Below, in pieces: positions 46,869-61,800 of a stretch of DNA of 64,000 bases. Positions within the stretch are counted from its first letter, which is position 1; the number at the start of each line of letters is the position of its first letter. Source of the DNA: Halichondria panicea (lineage: Eukaryota > Porifera > Demospongiae > Suberitida > Halichondriidae); assembly GCF_963675165.1 (NCBI RefSeq), contig NC_087381.1:2852001-2916000 (forward strand). Reading direction: 5' to 3'. Both the position numbers and the translations under genes were made by a program. The notes beneath the pieces are model-generated. The model made no database searches and was not told the DNA's origin. It saw only the letters and a list, made by a program, of their open reading frames with translations.

Positions 46869-49800
46869 ATGAAACTATTGACAACCATAGCAGTGGTCAC
46901 TGTGTTAGGTGAGGGCATGCTTCAATCCCCAATTGGTCAATTTTTCCAATGTTGTGGTACTGTAGCTGTACATGTATCTGCTGGCTGGCTGGCTGCATTA
47001 ATTGTACAATTATGACGACCATGCATGCACGCATGTCCTTTTCGAGGTTCATCCGATGTACTTAGGGGTGCAAGGTTTTGCCATGAAATAATTATTAGTG
47101 CATGTTGACATGTCGTTGCATGCTGGTCCTGATATATATGTACATGTATAGAATGAGAGAATTGTGCGTTTTGTCGAGAATATTACAGTTAATAGTGTGG
47201 TGGTCTGACCATTTGCGTGTGCAAGGCTACTATTAGTTGTGCGTGGACTAGGGTACTATTATTTTCAGTGGCTCTTTGAGCATTCATGTTGTGCTTCTCT
47301 TGAAGTCCTTCAAAACATAACCAATCTAAAATTGTCACGTTGAGTCAACCAAGTTAACGACTAACACTTGCAGGACGGTTAAAAATCAATAGATGTTGCT
47401 TCTCAAATTCACCTTTTTTGTACATGCAGTACGCATCAGAAAGATTTCTTTGTTTAAATGCTCAAGTATGTATATAGGCACTAAGGTCATAATTAAGTGT
47501 CATGATTAAAACTGTTGTTCTCTCCATGCTCTGTCCCAATGCACTATGTGATTGGTCATGTGATAATGAATGTGTGCAGTGGGGTGATTTGAATGGTCAC
47601 CTCTCTATAAGAGGCAGCATATGAATACTAGTCACATGACTGTGTTGCAATTTGATTGATATGGTTTTTTTCGTGAATAGTGTGTTGGTTTAAGTGGTTT
47701 TTTGGGCTAAGAGTAGATGATATGTTGATAGGTAGGCATTGATAACACTGGCCATGCAGTATTGTCATGGAAACCTGGAAGCAATGCTACATGTGGGTTC
47801 CTTCCTGCCCACATAATGTACATGCACTTGTGGCTGCATGTGTACTGTACAACAGTAACTGTGCCCATTCTACTCTTTTGCAAGTAAGAAAACTCAGTCA
47901 CTATAATTATGTGTAAGAAAACTCAGTCACTATAATTATGTGCATGTGCGATGTATGCATAGAGCATAGAGACTAAAGCTATTTAATGCATCACATGTAC
48001 AGACAGTGGGGATTATAACATTTTCAAGTGACTTGACAAATGTTAGAGCATACATGTAGCAACACCAAATGTCCAAGCTACAGGCTATAGTAACTTGAGC
48101 TAGAGCTATCACTTGGCCACGCCCATCAATAATTCGAGTAACCTCTGCGCTTTCAACCATATGGACACTTATGTGCATGCGCGAGTAGCATTAAATTTTG
48201 CCGTGTTGCCATTATGAGAGGCCACACCATCATTACCCAGCTGCTAATTAATAATTATGTACTGGAAGTATAATGTCACAAGCCTTTGATGTCGCTATAA
48301 GGAAATATACATAAGTTATTTTCATCGTTTAGTTCCCTCTCAATGTATACTTTCATGATAATGGCATTTCTTACATGTACATGTACATTCATGCGTATAC
48401 AACACTTTGTTGTACACATTCACCGTGACCATTCAGGCTATTAGTTCGTAATGTTTCATCACCTCCCCAGTGGCTGCATGTGAGGCGGGGTCAAAGTGCG
48501 TGTGGGGCCCCTCCTACTGGTGCCAGAGTCCCAGCACTGCTAAAGAATGTGGCCAGGAGACCTACTGTCAACAGGCCGTCTGGATGGCCAAGGTGAGGGT
48601 GTTGATGGTGTGCGTGGGTGTGTGGTGTGCTTAAGATACTGTTAGGTTGCAGTTCGATCTCCGTTGAAGGTCAAGCAATGCAGTAACTCTAACGAAATGA
48701 AAACTCATATCCCCTGAAGTTATGTTTCCCCAGACAAGTGTATCATTATTATAATGTACATGGTTTATGCATTTTAAAGTAGTGTGTGCAAATAATGTGA
48801 TGGCCGGGTTACTGAAAGTTTATGATTGATAGTTGCACGTTATCAGCATAAGTGTGATATGTGCGTACGTGACTTAGTTTCATGTAAGATACAGTGTAGT
48901 GGCAGATTAACATAATTATATACATGTACATACATGTACTTGTTGTAGCCAACCTCTCTCGCTTGTTTCTATGGTTTTGGGTGATTCTTGGCCACTTCTA
49001 CACACGTACATTTCAAATATTTGTGTGTTGTTGTCTATAGTCCACACGTCACATGTACATGTAGTATTGCGAAACTGTGCCCAGGGGGGGGGGGGACGAA
49101 TTACCCCCCCCCCCTCAATGCAGCCCTGATAGTAATAATAAATGCGTATTGCCCCTACAGAAGGAGAAGGTCGGAGGTGCATTGGAGTGTGACATGTGTA
49201 AGCTGGTGGTTAACAAGATAGAGGGACTCGTGGAAACCAAGTCCACCGAGGTACTTAGCTAGGTGCTCATAATTTATATTCACTTGATCTGTAGCGTTAT
49301 TTTGGCATGTAGATTAAATATAAGCGCTAGTGTAGCAAATTCACAGAACTTAAACAGATACAAAGTTGAAAGCTGCATGCATTATATAGTGTATATGGGC
49401 AATTGCTTTTTTACATGTGATGACACTCGTTCCCTCCCCCTCCCCCCAGATTGATATAGAGGTGGAGGTCAAGAAACTGTGCCAAGTTGCCGGGCCCTTG
49501 AACGCAGCCTGTAGGTCTTTCATTGACCAGTACTTTGACCAGATCTGGAAAATGGTCACCAAAGAATTGGTAAGGATACGTACGCTATTAATACTGTATC
49601 GATCTGTATTTAGACAAGGTAGTTCTGACTGCATGTGATCTCAAAAAATTTGCAATATCCTGAATGCTGTAACTTGAGCCATCAATGTGCTACATTATTT
49701 TTGTACATGTTACCTACCTGTATGTACATGTATCTGAGAGAAGGTTTTAAGTCCAAAATACCCTCTCATCCCCAAAGCTAAGCCTTAAATAAGAGACTTA

Positions 49801-52800
49801 CAAATTGAGCTACTATTCTTCTGGAATCGGACCCTCTGAGCTCTAAAGTTGCAATGCCAAACAGTTGCCACATTGTATAGCTAGCTATACTGTATACACT
49901 GTACACTGTACATGCCCATTGCAAATTAATTCACATTCATTTAAGGGTTTGTGTATTGTCTTCCAGGATGCCAAGACGGTGTGTGACATGATCAAGATGT
50001 GTGCTCCCTCCAAGACCGTCCAGCTAGCCGCGGTGAGATACAGTCAGTGTAGTTGTGTAGGGGACAACTGTATGCCACTTCCTTACAGTTGCTATTATAC
50101 CTAGTGATTGTTTATGGGGTCTACATAAAAAATGTTTATATATATATATAACTAGAATGTTACAGCCCAAACTTTCCAAAGCATGTGTGTTGTGTTAGCA
50201 GGCCGCCTCTTTAGTATACAACCACCCAAAGGTAATCCCAATAACAATTCAAATATCTGTGAGTTACAGTTGGTTTCAAACCTGTGTGTTTGCTGTATCT
50301 ATTTATTGTTGTTACAGGCTAAGCCCGAAAACGTTGGAGATGCATGCTCTCTTTGCAAGACAGTTACTGGCTTCCTCAAGTCGTTTGTGGACAGCAACAG
50401 CTCTGAGCCTGAGATCAAGACAGCACTGGAAGACTTCTGTAAACTGTTTCCAACAAACATATCAAAAGAGGTACCGTATAGCGGGTATAGTTCTATGGTA
50501 TAAACTTTCGCAGAATAGCAGCCTTTTTGCAGCATGCATGCAATATTTAATTCATGTTCCCGGTACATGCTAATCAGCGAAAACCGCAAACATTTATACG
50601 TTCGAAATAATTATATCCACTATACGAAGCTTGTGCGTATGACCCAGCCAGTGCTAAGCCTTATAGCTCTACGTACTGACTTGTCCATGTCCAAGCAGTG
50701 AGCCTCACCCATCTGTCTTAGTGGTTAGTAAAATTGTAGAGCTCTCCAAAATGTGCATACAGTATATATGCATACTGTTTTTCAAAAAACAGTTATACGT
50801 ACATGTATGTATGTACAGTATCGGACATTTCTGACTCACTATTGTTTTGATCAAGGATTCATGTACATGATTGTACATGTACGTGTGACAGTCATTTCCA
50901 GGCCATGTACATGTATATACCTTATCAGGGTGTCATACAGGGGGGAAAGGGGGAATATCTCCCCCTCTAGCTCCAATCCCCCCCCCCCCCCCCCTCCTAA
51001 AATTTGCATTCATATACTAGTTGTATGACTGAGTGTCCATAGCTGGACATTTTACATACTATTAACCCTTTCCCGGCTTTAATTAAAAAAACAAAATACA
51101 GAATAAATACACATTTTTCTTTAAAAATACATATCTCATGAACCGTGCATTGTAATCACTTGCAACTATTTCCTACAGGTAGCCCATATCCTGGGGGTAC
51201 CATGACATCATCATCGTTACCTAGCAACTGACCACCCCCCACTAATTAACGATTTTTTTACACATTTCACAATTATGAACATAAACAATATTGTATGAAG
51301 GCATGAAGTAACTAAAGACACTAAACAAGTGTTCTCAATGTTCTCACGGTGACATGGTTCAATCAGAATCAGCAGAAACTTCTCTGCGAGGTTGTATCAG
51401 CAGACGCCCTTTTCCCGGGAAATGTTTTCTTCACCTACACAGGTTTACAAGTTCAATGGTGGCTCATGATGTCCACTTGTGTACTAACTAGACTAAGCAT
51501 ACCATACTGAAGCTATCCAGACTACATTATGATACTCCATAGTTACTTACAAGGTCCAGGACTTTAGTTCATGCTCAGGAGCTTCTTCCTCCGGTTCTTC
51601 AGGCTCTATATTTATAGCTTGACCTCTGAAAAGTAGTTCCTCTCTTGGTATGATCCCAGTCACTGTCCTCTTACTCAACAAGGCCATAAGCATCGTTATT
51701 CTCACTGTCTAGCTGCCCTAGAACCTCGCTGAGGTTGTACTACGAAGATCTTGTAGCCATTATCAAACGGTCACTTTTCTTTCGACAGTACTGCACAAAG
51801 TGTACCTCGAGGCAAGATATTAAAGATACCACGTGAAAGAGCAGCCCAATGTGCATGTGCTGGTACCTACAGCGTGCGCATAGCTCCAACACAGCGCCCA
51901 CAACGATTTTTTGAAAATTATCACTACTGCTGCCGTCATATGACGGCTAAAGCCGGGAAAGGGTTAAACATGGTATTGAAATAACAGTTGACCTGCACAA
52001 TTTTCTCTTATTTCCCTCTCTACTTCAAAATCCTGTATGACACCCTGGTCATGTGGATGAATACATGTGCAGCGTGATACATAATTATCTTCTCCTCTTT
52101 TTAATTTGTTGTGAGTTGTTAACTGTATTGCTCTACCACAGTGCACTGACTTGGTGGACTCAAAGTTTGTTCTGATCTGGGTGCTAGTAAAGGCTGAAGT
52201 GGTGAGTATCAGTACTGTTTTCACTTTCTCTTTGCTTCTAATCTTTGTTAAAAAAACAGCGATAATTTAACCTACTAATTGTAATACATTCTCGCTAACT
52301 GTACATTTACCTGTATAGTTATTAATAGAGAGTTGCATGCCCTCTTCTCTTTTATACGCCCTTGATAATACCTATCTATACAGGTACTGGTATGGCACAC
52401 GATCCTTGCCCTAACTAGTACACAAAAATCAAACTTTCTGCTGATTTAGCTCAAGGTTTTTCACCAGCAAAATATCCTAGTAATACGGGTAATTATGTCA
52501 GCTTTGTACACGTAGCCATGTATTCCCTTTACATTCACAGGACAGTGGTGATATCTGCTATCAGGTTGACCTGTGCAACAAGACTCTTCTCTCTCTACCA
52601 CGCAAGGTGCGTTGTGCTGGCCTTCTAGACATACATGTAATTACCTATAACTTTCTTTCCCACCTATACTCGTGCTAATAATTATAGTCTTTACTAAAAC
52701 TTGTGGGGCTGTACTGCAGTGTGCATGTATATTACTTTCGTGATTTGAGTCTAAAAGTTTTGTGCCTCGAGGTGCTACGTTTATACAGTCATTTTCGTAA

Positions 52801-55800
52801 TTTGAGTCTAAAAGTCTAAAAGTTTTGTGCCTCGAGGTGCTACGTACAGCTCTGTAACATTATACATGCTGTAAGTTGTTAGGTATTTGAATTAGGCCAT
52901 GCAGCAATTTTGGTACTCATAAATCTCTCCTAACAATTAATTTTCATGTGTGTGTGTGCGTGCGCAGTGCATGTACATGTATGCCCAAACAAATGAATAT
53001 AATTAATTATGCGTGTGTTTATTAAGCATACTGTACTTCATTGCATATTACATGTACATGTATTATCTACAGACTAGTCCCAAAGGGCTCGGAGATGCCT
53101 GCTCAACTTGCACGCTAGTTGTGAACTATATTAAGTCATTTGTGGATGGTAATTACTCTGAGGATGAGGTCAAGACGGCACTGGAGACTCTATGTAAAGT
53201 ACTACCAGGAAACATCTCAACAGATGTAATGTACTCTGTTATGTATTCAATTATAGCGCCACTTGCCCAATATGAATTGCGTGCTACATGTACATGTATG
53301 TATCTTTATCTGTGTTAATATAACTGTATTGCTCTACCACAGTGCACTAACCTGGTGGACTCAAAGTTTGATCTGATCTGGACACTATTGAAGGCTGAAG
53401 TGGTGAGTACACCAATGTGTTGTGTATGCAGCTGTTCAGTTGTGCACCATCAATGCACCCAAACACACACACTGTCCAGCATTCCTAGTATAGAATTTGT
53501 AGTCCTCTTTGCTTTTAAATTATACCTCACATTCACAGGACAGTGGTGATGTCTGCAAACAGATCGGACTATGCAACACCACTCTCTCTCTACCACACAA
53601 GGTAGTGTGCTTGTTGATACCTAGTCAGTGTGTACAGTGTACCTTCTTTCCTGAAAGTTGTGGGACGTACTTTAGAGGATAACTGTTACTTTTGCAATCT
53701 GAGTGTACATGTAGCTAGAACTGTTGGGCCCCAGCTTATTAAATACATGTGCACCTCTGTAACGTACGTTATACATGCAGTGTCCGTGCGTACTATTGAT
53801 TTACAAATGCAGGCCACCAATATTGGTACTCGCACATTAATTTTGTCGAACAGATAATAATAATAATAATAGGTGTGTGTGTGTGCGTGTGCATTGCTAC
53901 AGTGTAATGCCTAACCAGTGTTACTCCTACATGTAAATATACATGCATGAGTGTGCATAGCATACTGTACTGTACCTCCTTGTGTATTATCTACAGACTA
54001 GTCCCAAAGGGCTCGGAGATGCCTGCTCAACTTGCACGCTAGTTGTGAACTTTATTAAGAATTTTGTGGATGGTAATTACTCTGAGGATGAGGTCAAGAC
54101 GGCACTGGAGAGTCTATGTAAAGTACTACCAGGAAACATCTCAACAGATGTAATGTACTCTGTTATGTATTCAATTATAGCGCCACTTGCCCAATATGAA
54201 TTGCGTGCTACATGTACATGTATGTATCTTTATCTGTGTTAATATAACTGTATTGCTCTACCACAGTGCACTAACCTGGTGGACTCAAAGTTTGATCTGA
54301 TCTGGACACTATTGAAGGCTGAAGTGGTGAGTACACCAATGTGTTGTGTGTGCAACTGTTCAGTTGTGCACCCAGACACACACACTGTCCAGCATTCCTA
54401 GTATACAATTTGTAGTCCTCTTTGCTTTTAAATTATACCTCACATTCACAGGACAGTGGTGATGTCTGCAAGCAGATTGGACTATGCAACACCACTCTCT
54501 CTCTGCCACACAAGGTAGTGTGCTTGTTGATACCTAGTCAGTGTGTACAGTTATCAATACCTTCTTTCCTGAAAGTTGTGGGACGTACTTTAGAGGATAA
54601 CTGTTACTTTTGCAATCTGAGTGTACATGTAGCTAGAACTGTTGGGCCCCAGCTTATTAAATACATGTGCACCTCTGTAACGTACGTTGTACATGCAGTG
54701 TCCGTACGTACTATTGATTTACAAATGCAGGCCACCAATATTGGTACTCGCACATTAATTTTGTCGAACAGATAATAATAATAATAATAATAGGTGTGTG
54801 TGTGTGCGTGTGTGTGCATTGCTACAGTGTAATGCCTAACCAGTGTTACTCCTACATGTAAATATACATGCATGAGTGTGCATAGCATACTGTACTGTAC
54901 CTCCTTGTGTATTATCTACAGACTAGTCCCAAAGGGCTCGGAGATGCCTGCTCAACTTGCACGCTAGTTGTGAACTTTATTAAGAATTTTGTGGATGCCA
55001 GTAGCTCTGAGGATGAGGTCAAGACGGCACTGGAGACTCTATGTAAAGTACTACCAGGAAACATCTCAACAGATGTAATGTACTCTGTTATGTATTCAAT
55101 TATAGCGCCACTTGCCCAATATGAATTGCGTGCTACATGTACATGTATGTATCTTTATCTGTGTTAATATAACTGTATTGCTCTACCACAGTGCACTAAC
55201 CTGGTGGACTCAAAGTTTGATCTGATCTGGACACTGTTGAAGGCTGAAGTGGTGAGTACACCAATGTGTTGTGTATGCAGCTGTTCAGTTGTGCACCATC
55301 AATGCACCCAAACACACACACTGTCCAGCATTCCTAGTATAGAATTTGTAGTCCTCTTTGCTTTTAAATTATACCTCACATTCACAGGACAGTGGTGATG
55401 TCTGCAAACAGATCGGACTATGCAACACCACTCTCTCTCTACCACACAAGGTAGTGTGCTTGTTGATACCTAGTCAGTGTGTACAGTTATCACAATACCT
55501 TCTTTCCTGAAAGTTGGCGGACGTACGTTAGAGGATAACTGTTACTTTTGCAATCTGAGTGTACATGTAGCTAGAACTGTTGGGCCCCAGCTTATTAGAT
55601 ACATGTGCAAATGAACATGTACACCTCTGTAACGTACGTTATACATGCAGTGTCCGTACGTACTATTGATTTACAAATGTAGGCCACCAATATTGGTACT
55701 CGCACATTAATTTCGTCGAATTTTCCTTGTTTCTTTGACTCCTGTCTTAATATAGCAGGTGTAGCAACGATAGTTTTAAGCTACTACGACTCATAGACTA

Positions 55801-58800
55801 ACAGGAGACGTAATACAAGACAGATAAACGCTCAAGAATGCCAAAATAAGATAAAAGTGCTGACTCAGCGGGTTGGGTAGGTTGGGGTTCCTTCAATGGC
55901 TTCTGTGCTTTTACTGTAGGAATTGGAGGTTACAAAGAAAATTAGAAGTTTAATTAACAATCGTGACCAACCTCCTCTGGTCGCAACCACATGCTGGTGT
56001 GAAATCAAATTTGCAATGAATAACATAGTGATGATTGTGATAATTATCATTGACCTTCATAAATTTGTCATAACTTAGTCATACTTTACTGAAATTCAAA
56101 GTTTCATATACCATTAGATTCCTTGTTAAAAAGCGCTTCTATCTATATGCTGTAGAGCTGGTAAGCTCCAACCAGCTAAAAGTTAGCATTTTCCATGTAG
56201 AAGTCCCAGGCATACTTGTCCACCACATAAAGAATAAATGAAGCCATAATTGACCACATAACTTCCGGGGTCGAACTCAACGCAAATAGACTTTAGTTGC
56301 GGTTACTACAGCCAGTATCTGTGACGTAGGTTTGGAGGAATGCTTTTTGTGTACAGTCTATTGGAGTTGCATACTCTTCCTAATGAACTCTTGTAAAAAA
56401 GCTGATATATTATTATACCAGGAGCGCATGAGGAGATGGAGCATATCTTACTACATGTACGCAGATTTTGACATGTCAAATCGCTAGGTATTCACTATTA
56501 TTAGATCAAACGCGTTATCAGCGGCATATGTACAGAGTACTTAGCGCATTACAAAGCACCTTATATAATTAGTTACTACATGTGGTTTCTATAGTGTTCT
56601 ATAGAAACGGTCCACAATTTCAAACCAGCATACCAAGTTACATGGAGTTGCCTGTCAATGCACATTGCCAGGAGTACATCGCTAATAGGCACCAACAACA
56701 AACAATATAGGGGGTGTGGTGACCGGAAGTGGGTGTGGCCTCCATTCCCCCCCCCCCCCCGCTAGCGCACAGTTCGTTTTCAAACTTCCCCCCCCAAACT
56801 TAAAATCTTGGATGACACCCTGACTACCGTAGAAACTGGATTATTAGCGCTTACTCGATTATAAGCGTATCTTTATTTTAAGCGCATGCTCAACTGCAGG
56901 CTTTTTATACTCGAATTGAAGCGCTTTTCCAATTATGCGAAGGTTATTAGTGTAATTTTAGAATTAATTTTGTTTATTGAGCTAGTTAGCTTGTACAGTG
57001 CAGGATAGCTATATAGCTGGTGACATCCATCTGTAAGTACTCTCTGGGCATGCTGTTACCTTGTCTGATCATGCTGAGAGAATGTGAGACATGGATGAGA
57101 TCCTTTTATTCCAAGTTCCTGGTCAATCTGAATGTTTTTATAATATGAATTTAAATGATATAAATGAACTGTAAAATGAACTGTAACATAATAGTATGAT
57201 ATAGATCATGTTTGCCATAAATACTGCAATCTGATTGGCTAAAGGAAGTGTTCTATCCAACTTAGAAAATCATGTACTTACTTAGAAAATCATGTACTTC
57301 ACTTAGAAAATCATGTAGCAAAGATTAGATAAGAACATTCAAATCTGATTGGCTAAATACTCATGGTTGCTATGATCTAAGCTTAGACACTGTTTATAGG
57401 AAGTTTCCACATGATTTAGAAGTTCTCAGGGCTAGTAGAACCCTCACTGCGTTCGGGATACTACAACCAGCCCTTTGGGCTTCTAAATCATGTAGAAACT
57501 TCCTAAACAGTGTCTAACAGATCCAGTTAGGGTTGCCTGCTTGCCTTGCTTGCTCACTTTCTAGCCAGCTTGCGAGTAAGCCCTCATCACGGAAACATCC
57601 GGTTGCTGGGTGGGGCTCAAAATGACTGCATTATAGGCGCATTCTCGAATATAAGCGTATAGAGCTCTGCTATTGACCCTAAAAGCGCATGCGCTAATAA
57701 TCCAGTTTCTACGGTATGTATAGTAAGACGCTTAATCTCCTCACAGAGGTAATGTATAAATGAAAGCACCGCAGGTGCTGATGCCTCGGTGGAGATGCCA
57801 AAGCTACATAACATAAAGCTACATGTACTAAAGTCTATTTGTGTTGAGTTTGACCTTCATAAAGTTGTCATAACTTAGTCATACTTTACTGAAATTCAAA
57901 ATTTCATATACCATTCGATTCCTTGTTAAAAAGCGCTTCTATCTATATGCTATAGAGCTGGTAAACTCCAACCAGCTAAAAGTTAGCATTTTCCATGTAG
58001 AAGTCCCAGGCATACTTGTCCACCACATAAAGTGTAAATGAAGCCATAAATTGACCACATAACTTCCGGGGTCGAACTCAACGCAAATAGACTTTAATAG
58101 CTTTTATGCACATGATAAACAATTTAATTTTGCTGCATGCAAAAACTCGAAGAGTGGGTAATGATCGACCATGATTGTTGTTAAAAACGATCGATGCCAA
58201 AGATTCAAGTCTAAAATTAATGGCTGCCATCAGCAGAGCCTTGCAGCTCTCTTCCTCACTCTTGCAGCTACCAATAGCTAGCGTTCTAGTGCAGAGCTAA
58301 CTACTAAGTAAAGTAGTAACACTCGGTAAACAAGTTTGGCTTCTGAAATGGCTGCAATGGCATTCCGAGTAAGCAAAACTAGGCATAACTCGAGAACAAA
58401 GCATTATTTTGCAAATCCACGAATTAAAATCCAAGTAAACATGACTAGAAGCCTATAGAAACTCTTACTTGCACTTGATTCATCCTTGAGCAGCTGTAGC
58501 AGTCTACACACACAGACAAACGAACACACTACCGTATACCTCGCTTGCGCATGCGCACCGAGGCATAATAATCACCCCCATACAGACCAAAGGTAGCTGT
58601 ATTAATAAGAATGTGGCCTACTAGCACAGGTTTCACGTGTACATAATTATATCACATGCTGTACACAAACTTACACTGTACAGCTGTATATAAGGGCCTA
58701 TTACTATTACTATTGCACCAACAACATTTACACGGTGACACGTACTGTACGATGATAGTGCACGTCACATATATACATGTAGTATGATAATATGGTGTTA

Positions 58801-61800
58801 TTTACTGAGTCTGGTCCTTGAGATGTATGTGTATCTGTCATGTGACACAGGTGCCCAAGGGTGGTGAGGAGTGTGAGCTGTGTAAGGTGATTGTCAGCTA
58901 CCTAGACCTGGCCGTCAACAAGAACTCGACAGAAAAGGAGATTGAGACTGCTGTGGAGGATTTCTGTCGACTCATCAAGTCCACAAAGGTACGTATGGAG
59001 CATTTCATACGTAACACTGCATGTATACATGTCTAGGATACTTTGGGGAACATATACATTGTAGAGTTTATTAAAACACTAAGGGTATATAAAGATACCA
59101 TAAGGAATGTCTTTTATAGCTCTATAGCGGCTTTCTTTCGGTTCTACAACTGGTTTCTTTGTAGAGAGGTTGTCTTTTCGGGGACGGTCCTTCATACATG
59201 AATATGTACATTGTATATATGTACATGTATGTAGGAGGCTCCGATATCGTATTACTAGGAATTGTGCTGCTTATATAGTACAAACACACAGTACATGATT
59301 ATATACTATACGTACATGTACCGTATTACAGGAACATTTGGCGAGTGTCATATTTGGTGAATGACCAAAATTGTAATTTAGCGTCTCAGCTAGGCATGGC
59401 TGCTATGGCAATGATGTTGCGTCCACCGGTAAATTTTAAGTTGACGATCTTTGGTAAAACTCGCCAAATCTTCCTGTTATATACATGTGTACATGTACGT
59501 GCGGTGTATTGAATTGTATTTATACATAATTTTATATACATGTACATGTACTGTACCTGCAGTGCACTTCCCTCATCACTGAGTACTTTGGAGTAGTCTG
59601 GCAGTTGGTCAAGGGAGAATTGGTGAGTGCATGAGGGTGCAACACATGTGTGTACATGACCAACACGTGTGTGTACATGAGGGTGCAGCACGTGTGAGTG
59701 CATGAGGGTGCAACACGTGTGTGTACATGACCAACACGTGTGAGTGCATGAGGGTGCAACACGTGTGTGTACATGACCAACATGTGTGAGTGCATGAGGG
59801 TGCAACACGTGTGTGTACATGACCAACACGTGTGTGTACATGACCAACACGTGTGTGTACATGACCAACACGTGTGTGTACTGGTGGATCATGTGCTTAT
59901 CATGTACGACTGCATTTGGTCTCGATGTACTTGCTAACTGAATATTATTCTCTTTATAATTATGTAAAATATCTAATGCTTAGTACATGTAATTCTCAAA
60001 TACACATGGCACGTACAGTATACATGTATAAAATTATGTAATGTGCTTAATGTATGTAGCCACAAAGTCTTTTAGCATCGATCATTTTACTCTCCCTCTC
60101 AGAACAACGATGAGTTCTGTAAGCAGACCAACATGTGTCCCTCGCTCAGTCGAGTTGCCATCTCCGTGCCAACGGTCTCTGTGGTGTGCGATGTCTGTAA
60201 ACTCGTGGTTCCTTTCTTAAGAAATTTTATTGACAATAACAAAACTGAGGTGAGACTCATAGCTTCGTTCATCTGCCCATGTGCATGCCATCTATTAGAC
60301 TACATGTAAGTATTAAACTACAGATATCGTATTACTAGAATATTACTGTAGATCGAGCGCCACAGAATTAAGTTGTTTAATGTTAAATTTAACTTCACCT
60401 TTAGACCGAGGCCAAGGCTGCAGTGGAAGGACTCTGTAGCAAACTACCAAACTCTTATGAAGACGAGTGTACTTCACTCGTAGATAACTACTTTGGCTTG
60501 ATCTGGAAATACCTGGAGTCTTACACTGTGAGTGATAACTGATCGTGTTACGTACATGTACAGTGCATGTACGTACATGTACATGTAAGAGGGAGTCTGT
60601 CTGATGACATGTATGTATCTACACTGCACGTGCATGTTGGCAACGTTGGCTTTTAGTTGCGATACAGTTATTTTACTGGCGGTTTCAATGTGCCTGCTAA
60701 AATGCTCCGTACGAGTTATTCATATGGAGTTTGCAATATGGCTACATGTACATGTATATCCCAATCAAACTTTTAATTGGCCATGAAAACATCATTTAAT
60801 GTCCGCTTGTACTGTGTTGCAGGATGATGAACAAATCTGTTCAGATCTTGAGTTGTGCTCCAAGTCTAAAGTCACTGTGTCTCTCCAGAGGAAGCTCCCT
60901 CAGGTAATGTAATGTACCATGCTTTATATAGAAGAAGCTCCCTCAGGTAATGTAGGGTACATGTACCATGCTCTAGCGATGGTTTTGTCATTGAGTGCGC
61001 AGTACATGTACGTGTGTATTTTACGTACAAGTAGTTCTTTGATGGATTTTACTTATTATTGTAAAATAAGTATGACATGCACTCCATTTTTATGTTGATA
61101 TATGATTTTCGTCCAGGCTGGTGTGGGGTGTGTTCTGTGCGAGTTTGTGCTCAAAGAAGTTTACGATGTTCTGGACGGCAACACGACTGAGGTAGGTACA
61201 GTTGTGTAGCATACAATGTACCGTATTGCGGGTATGTATTTTCGATGATGGCGTAAAATATAGAGTGTCATAATTATTATACAGTAGATATCTAGCACTC
61301 AGCAGCATCCATTTCACAGCTTACATGTATATACAGGTATGTGTACTTCCCTATACAGGCTGCCATTAAGAATGCTCTGGACCAAGTGTGTGATATTCTA
61401 CCATCATCCCTCAAGTCAGAGGTGAGCTGGTGAACTCTAAATGAGATACGAGTATGTGGTGGTGTAGACACCCTCGAGCCCTCTGCCAGTACTCGTGTGC
61501 GCTTCACTGACCACTATAGCGTGTGCGGCAGTGAGTACTTGCATGTGCACCTACATGTACATGTATGCTCGCGAGTGACTCGTTACTCGTATTTAACTTT
61601 GTCTGATCTCTGCTAGTCTATTACAGTGTACATGTATATGCTGCTTCTTTAAACATGCGTTAATATTCATGCCAGGGCAAATATATACATGTATCTCCCC
61701 TCACACTCTCTCTTCCCACTTCTGCAGTGTCAGGAGTTGGTTGATACCTACACACCTCAGATCATCAATTTTATTGAGCAAGAACTTACCCCCGAGGAAA

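Noticed and set aside
59386..59892. Minus-strand 168-codon open frame with HVLVMYT repeats
   Set aside because: Produced by the intronic minisatellite; the repeat unit length is a multiple of three so it stays open by chance.
61222..61262. Another CCGTATAGCG MITE in saposin intron 23
   Set aside because: Only a diverged 'accgtattgcgggtatgtat' is present with no opposite end, too little to call an element.
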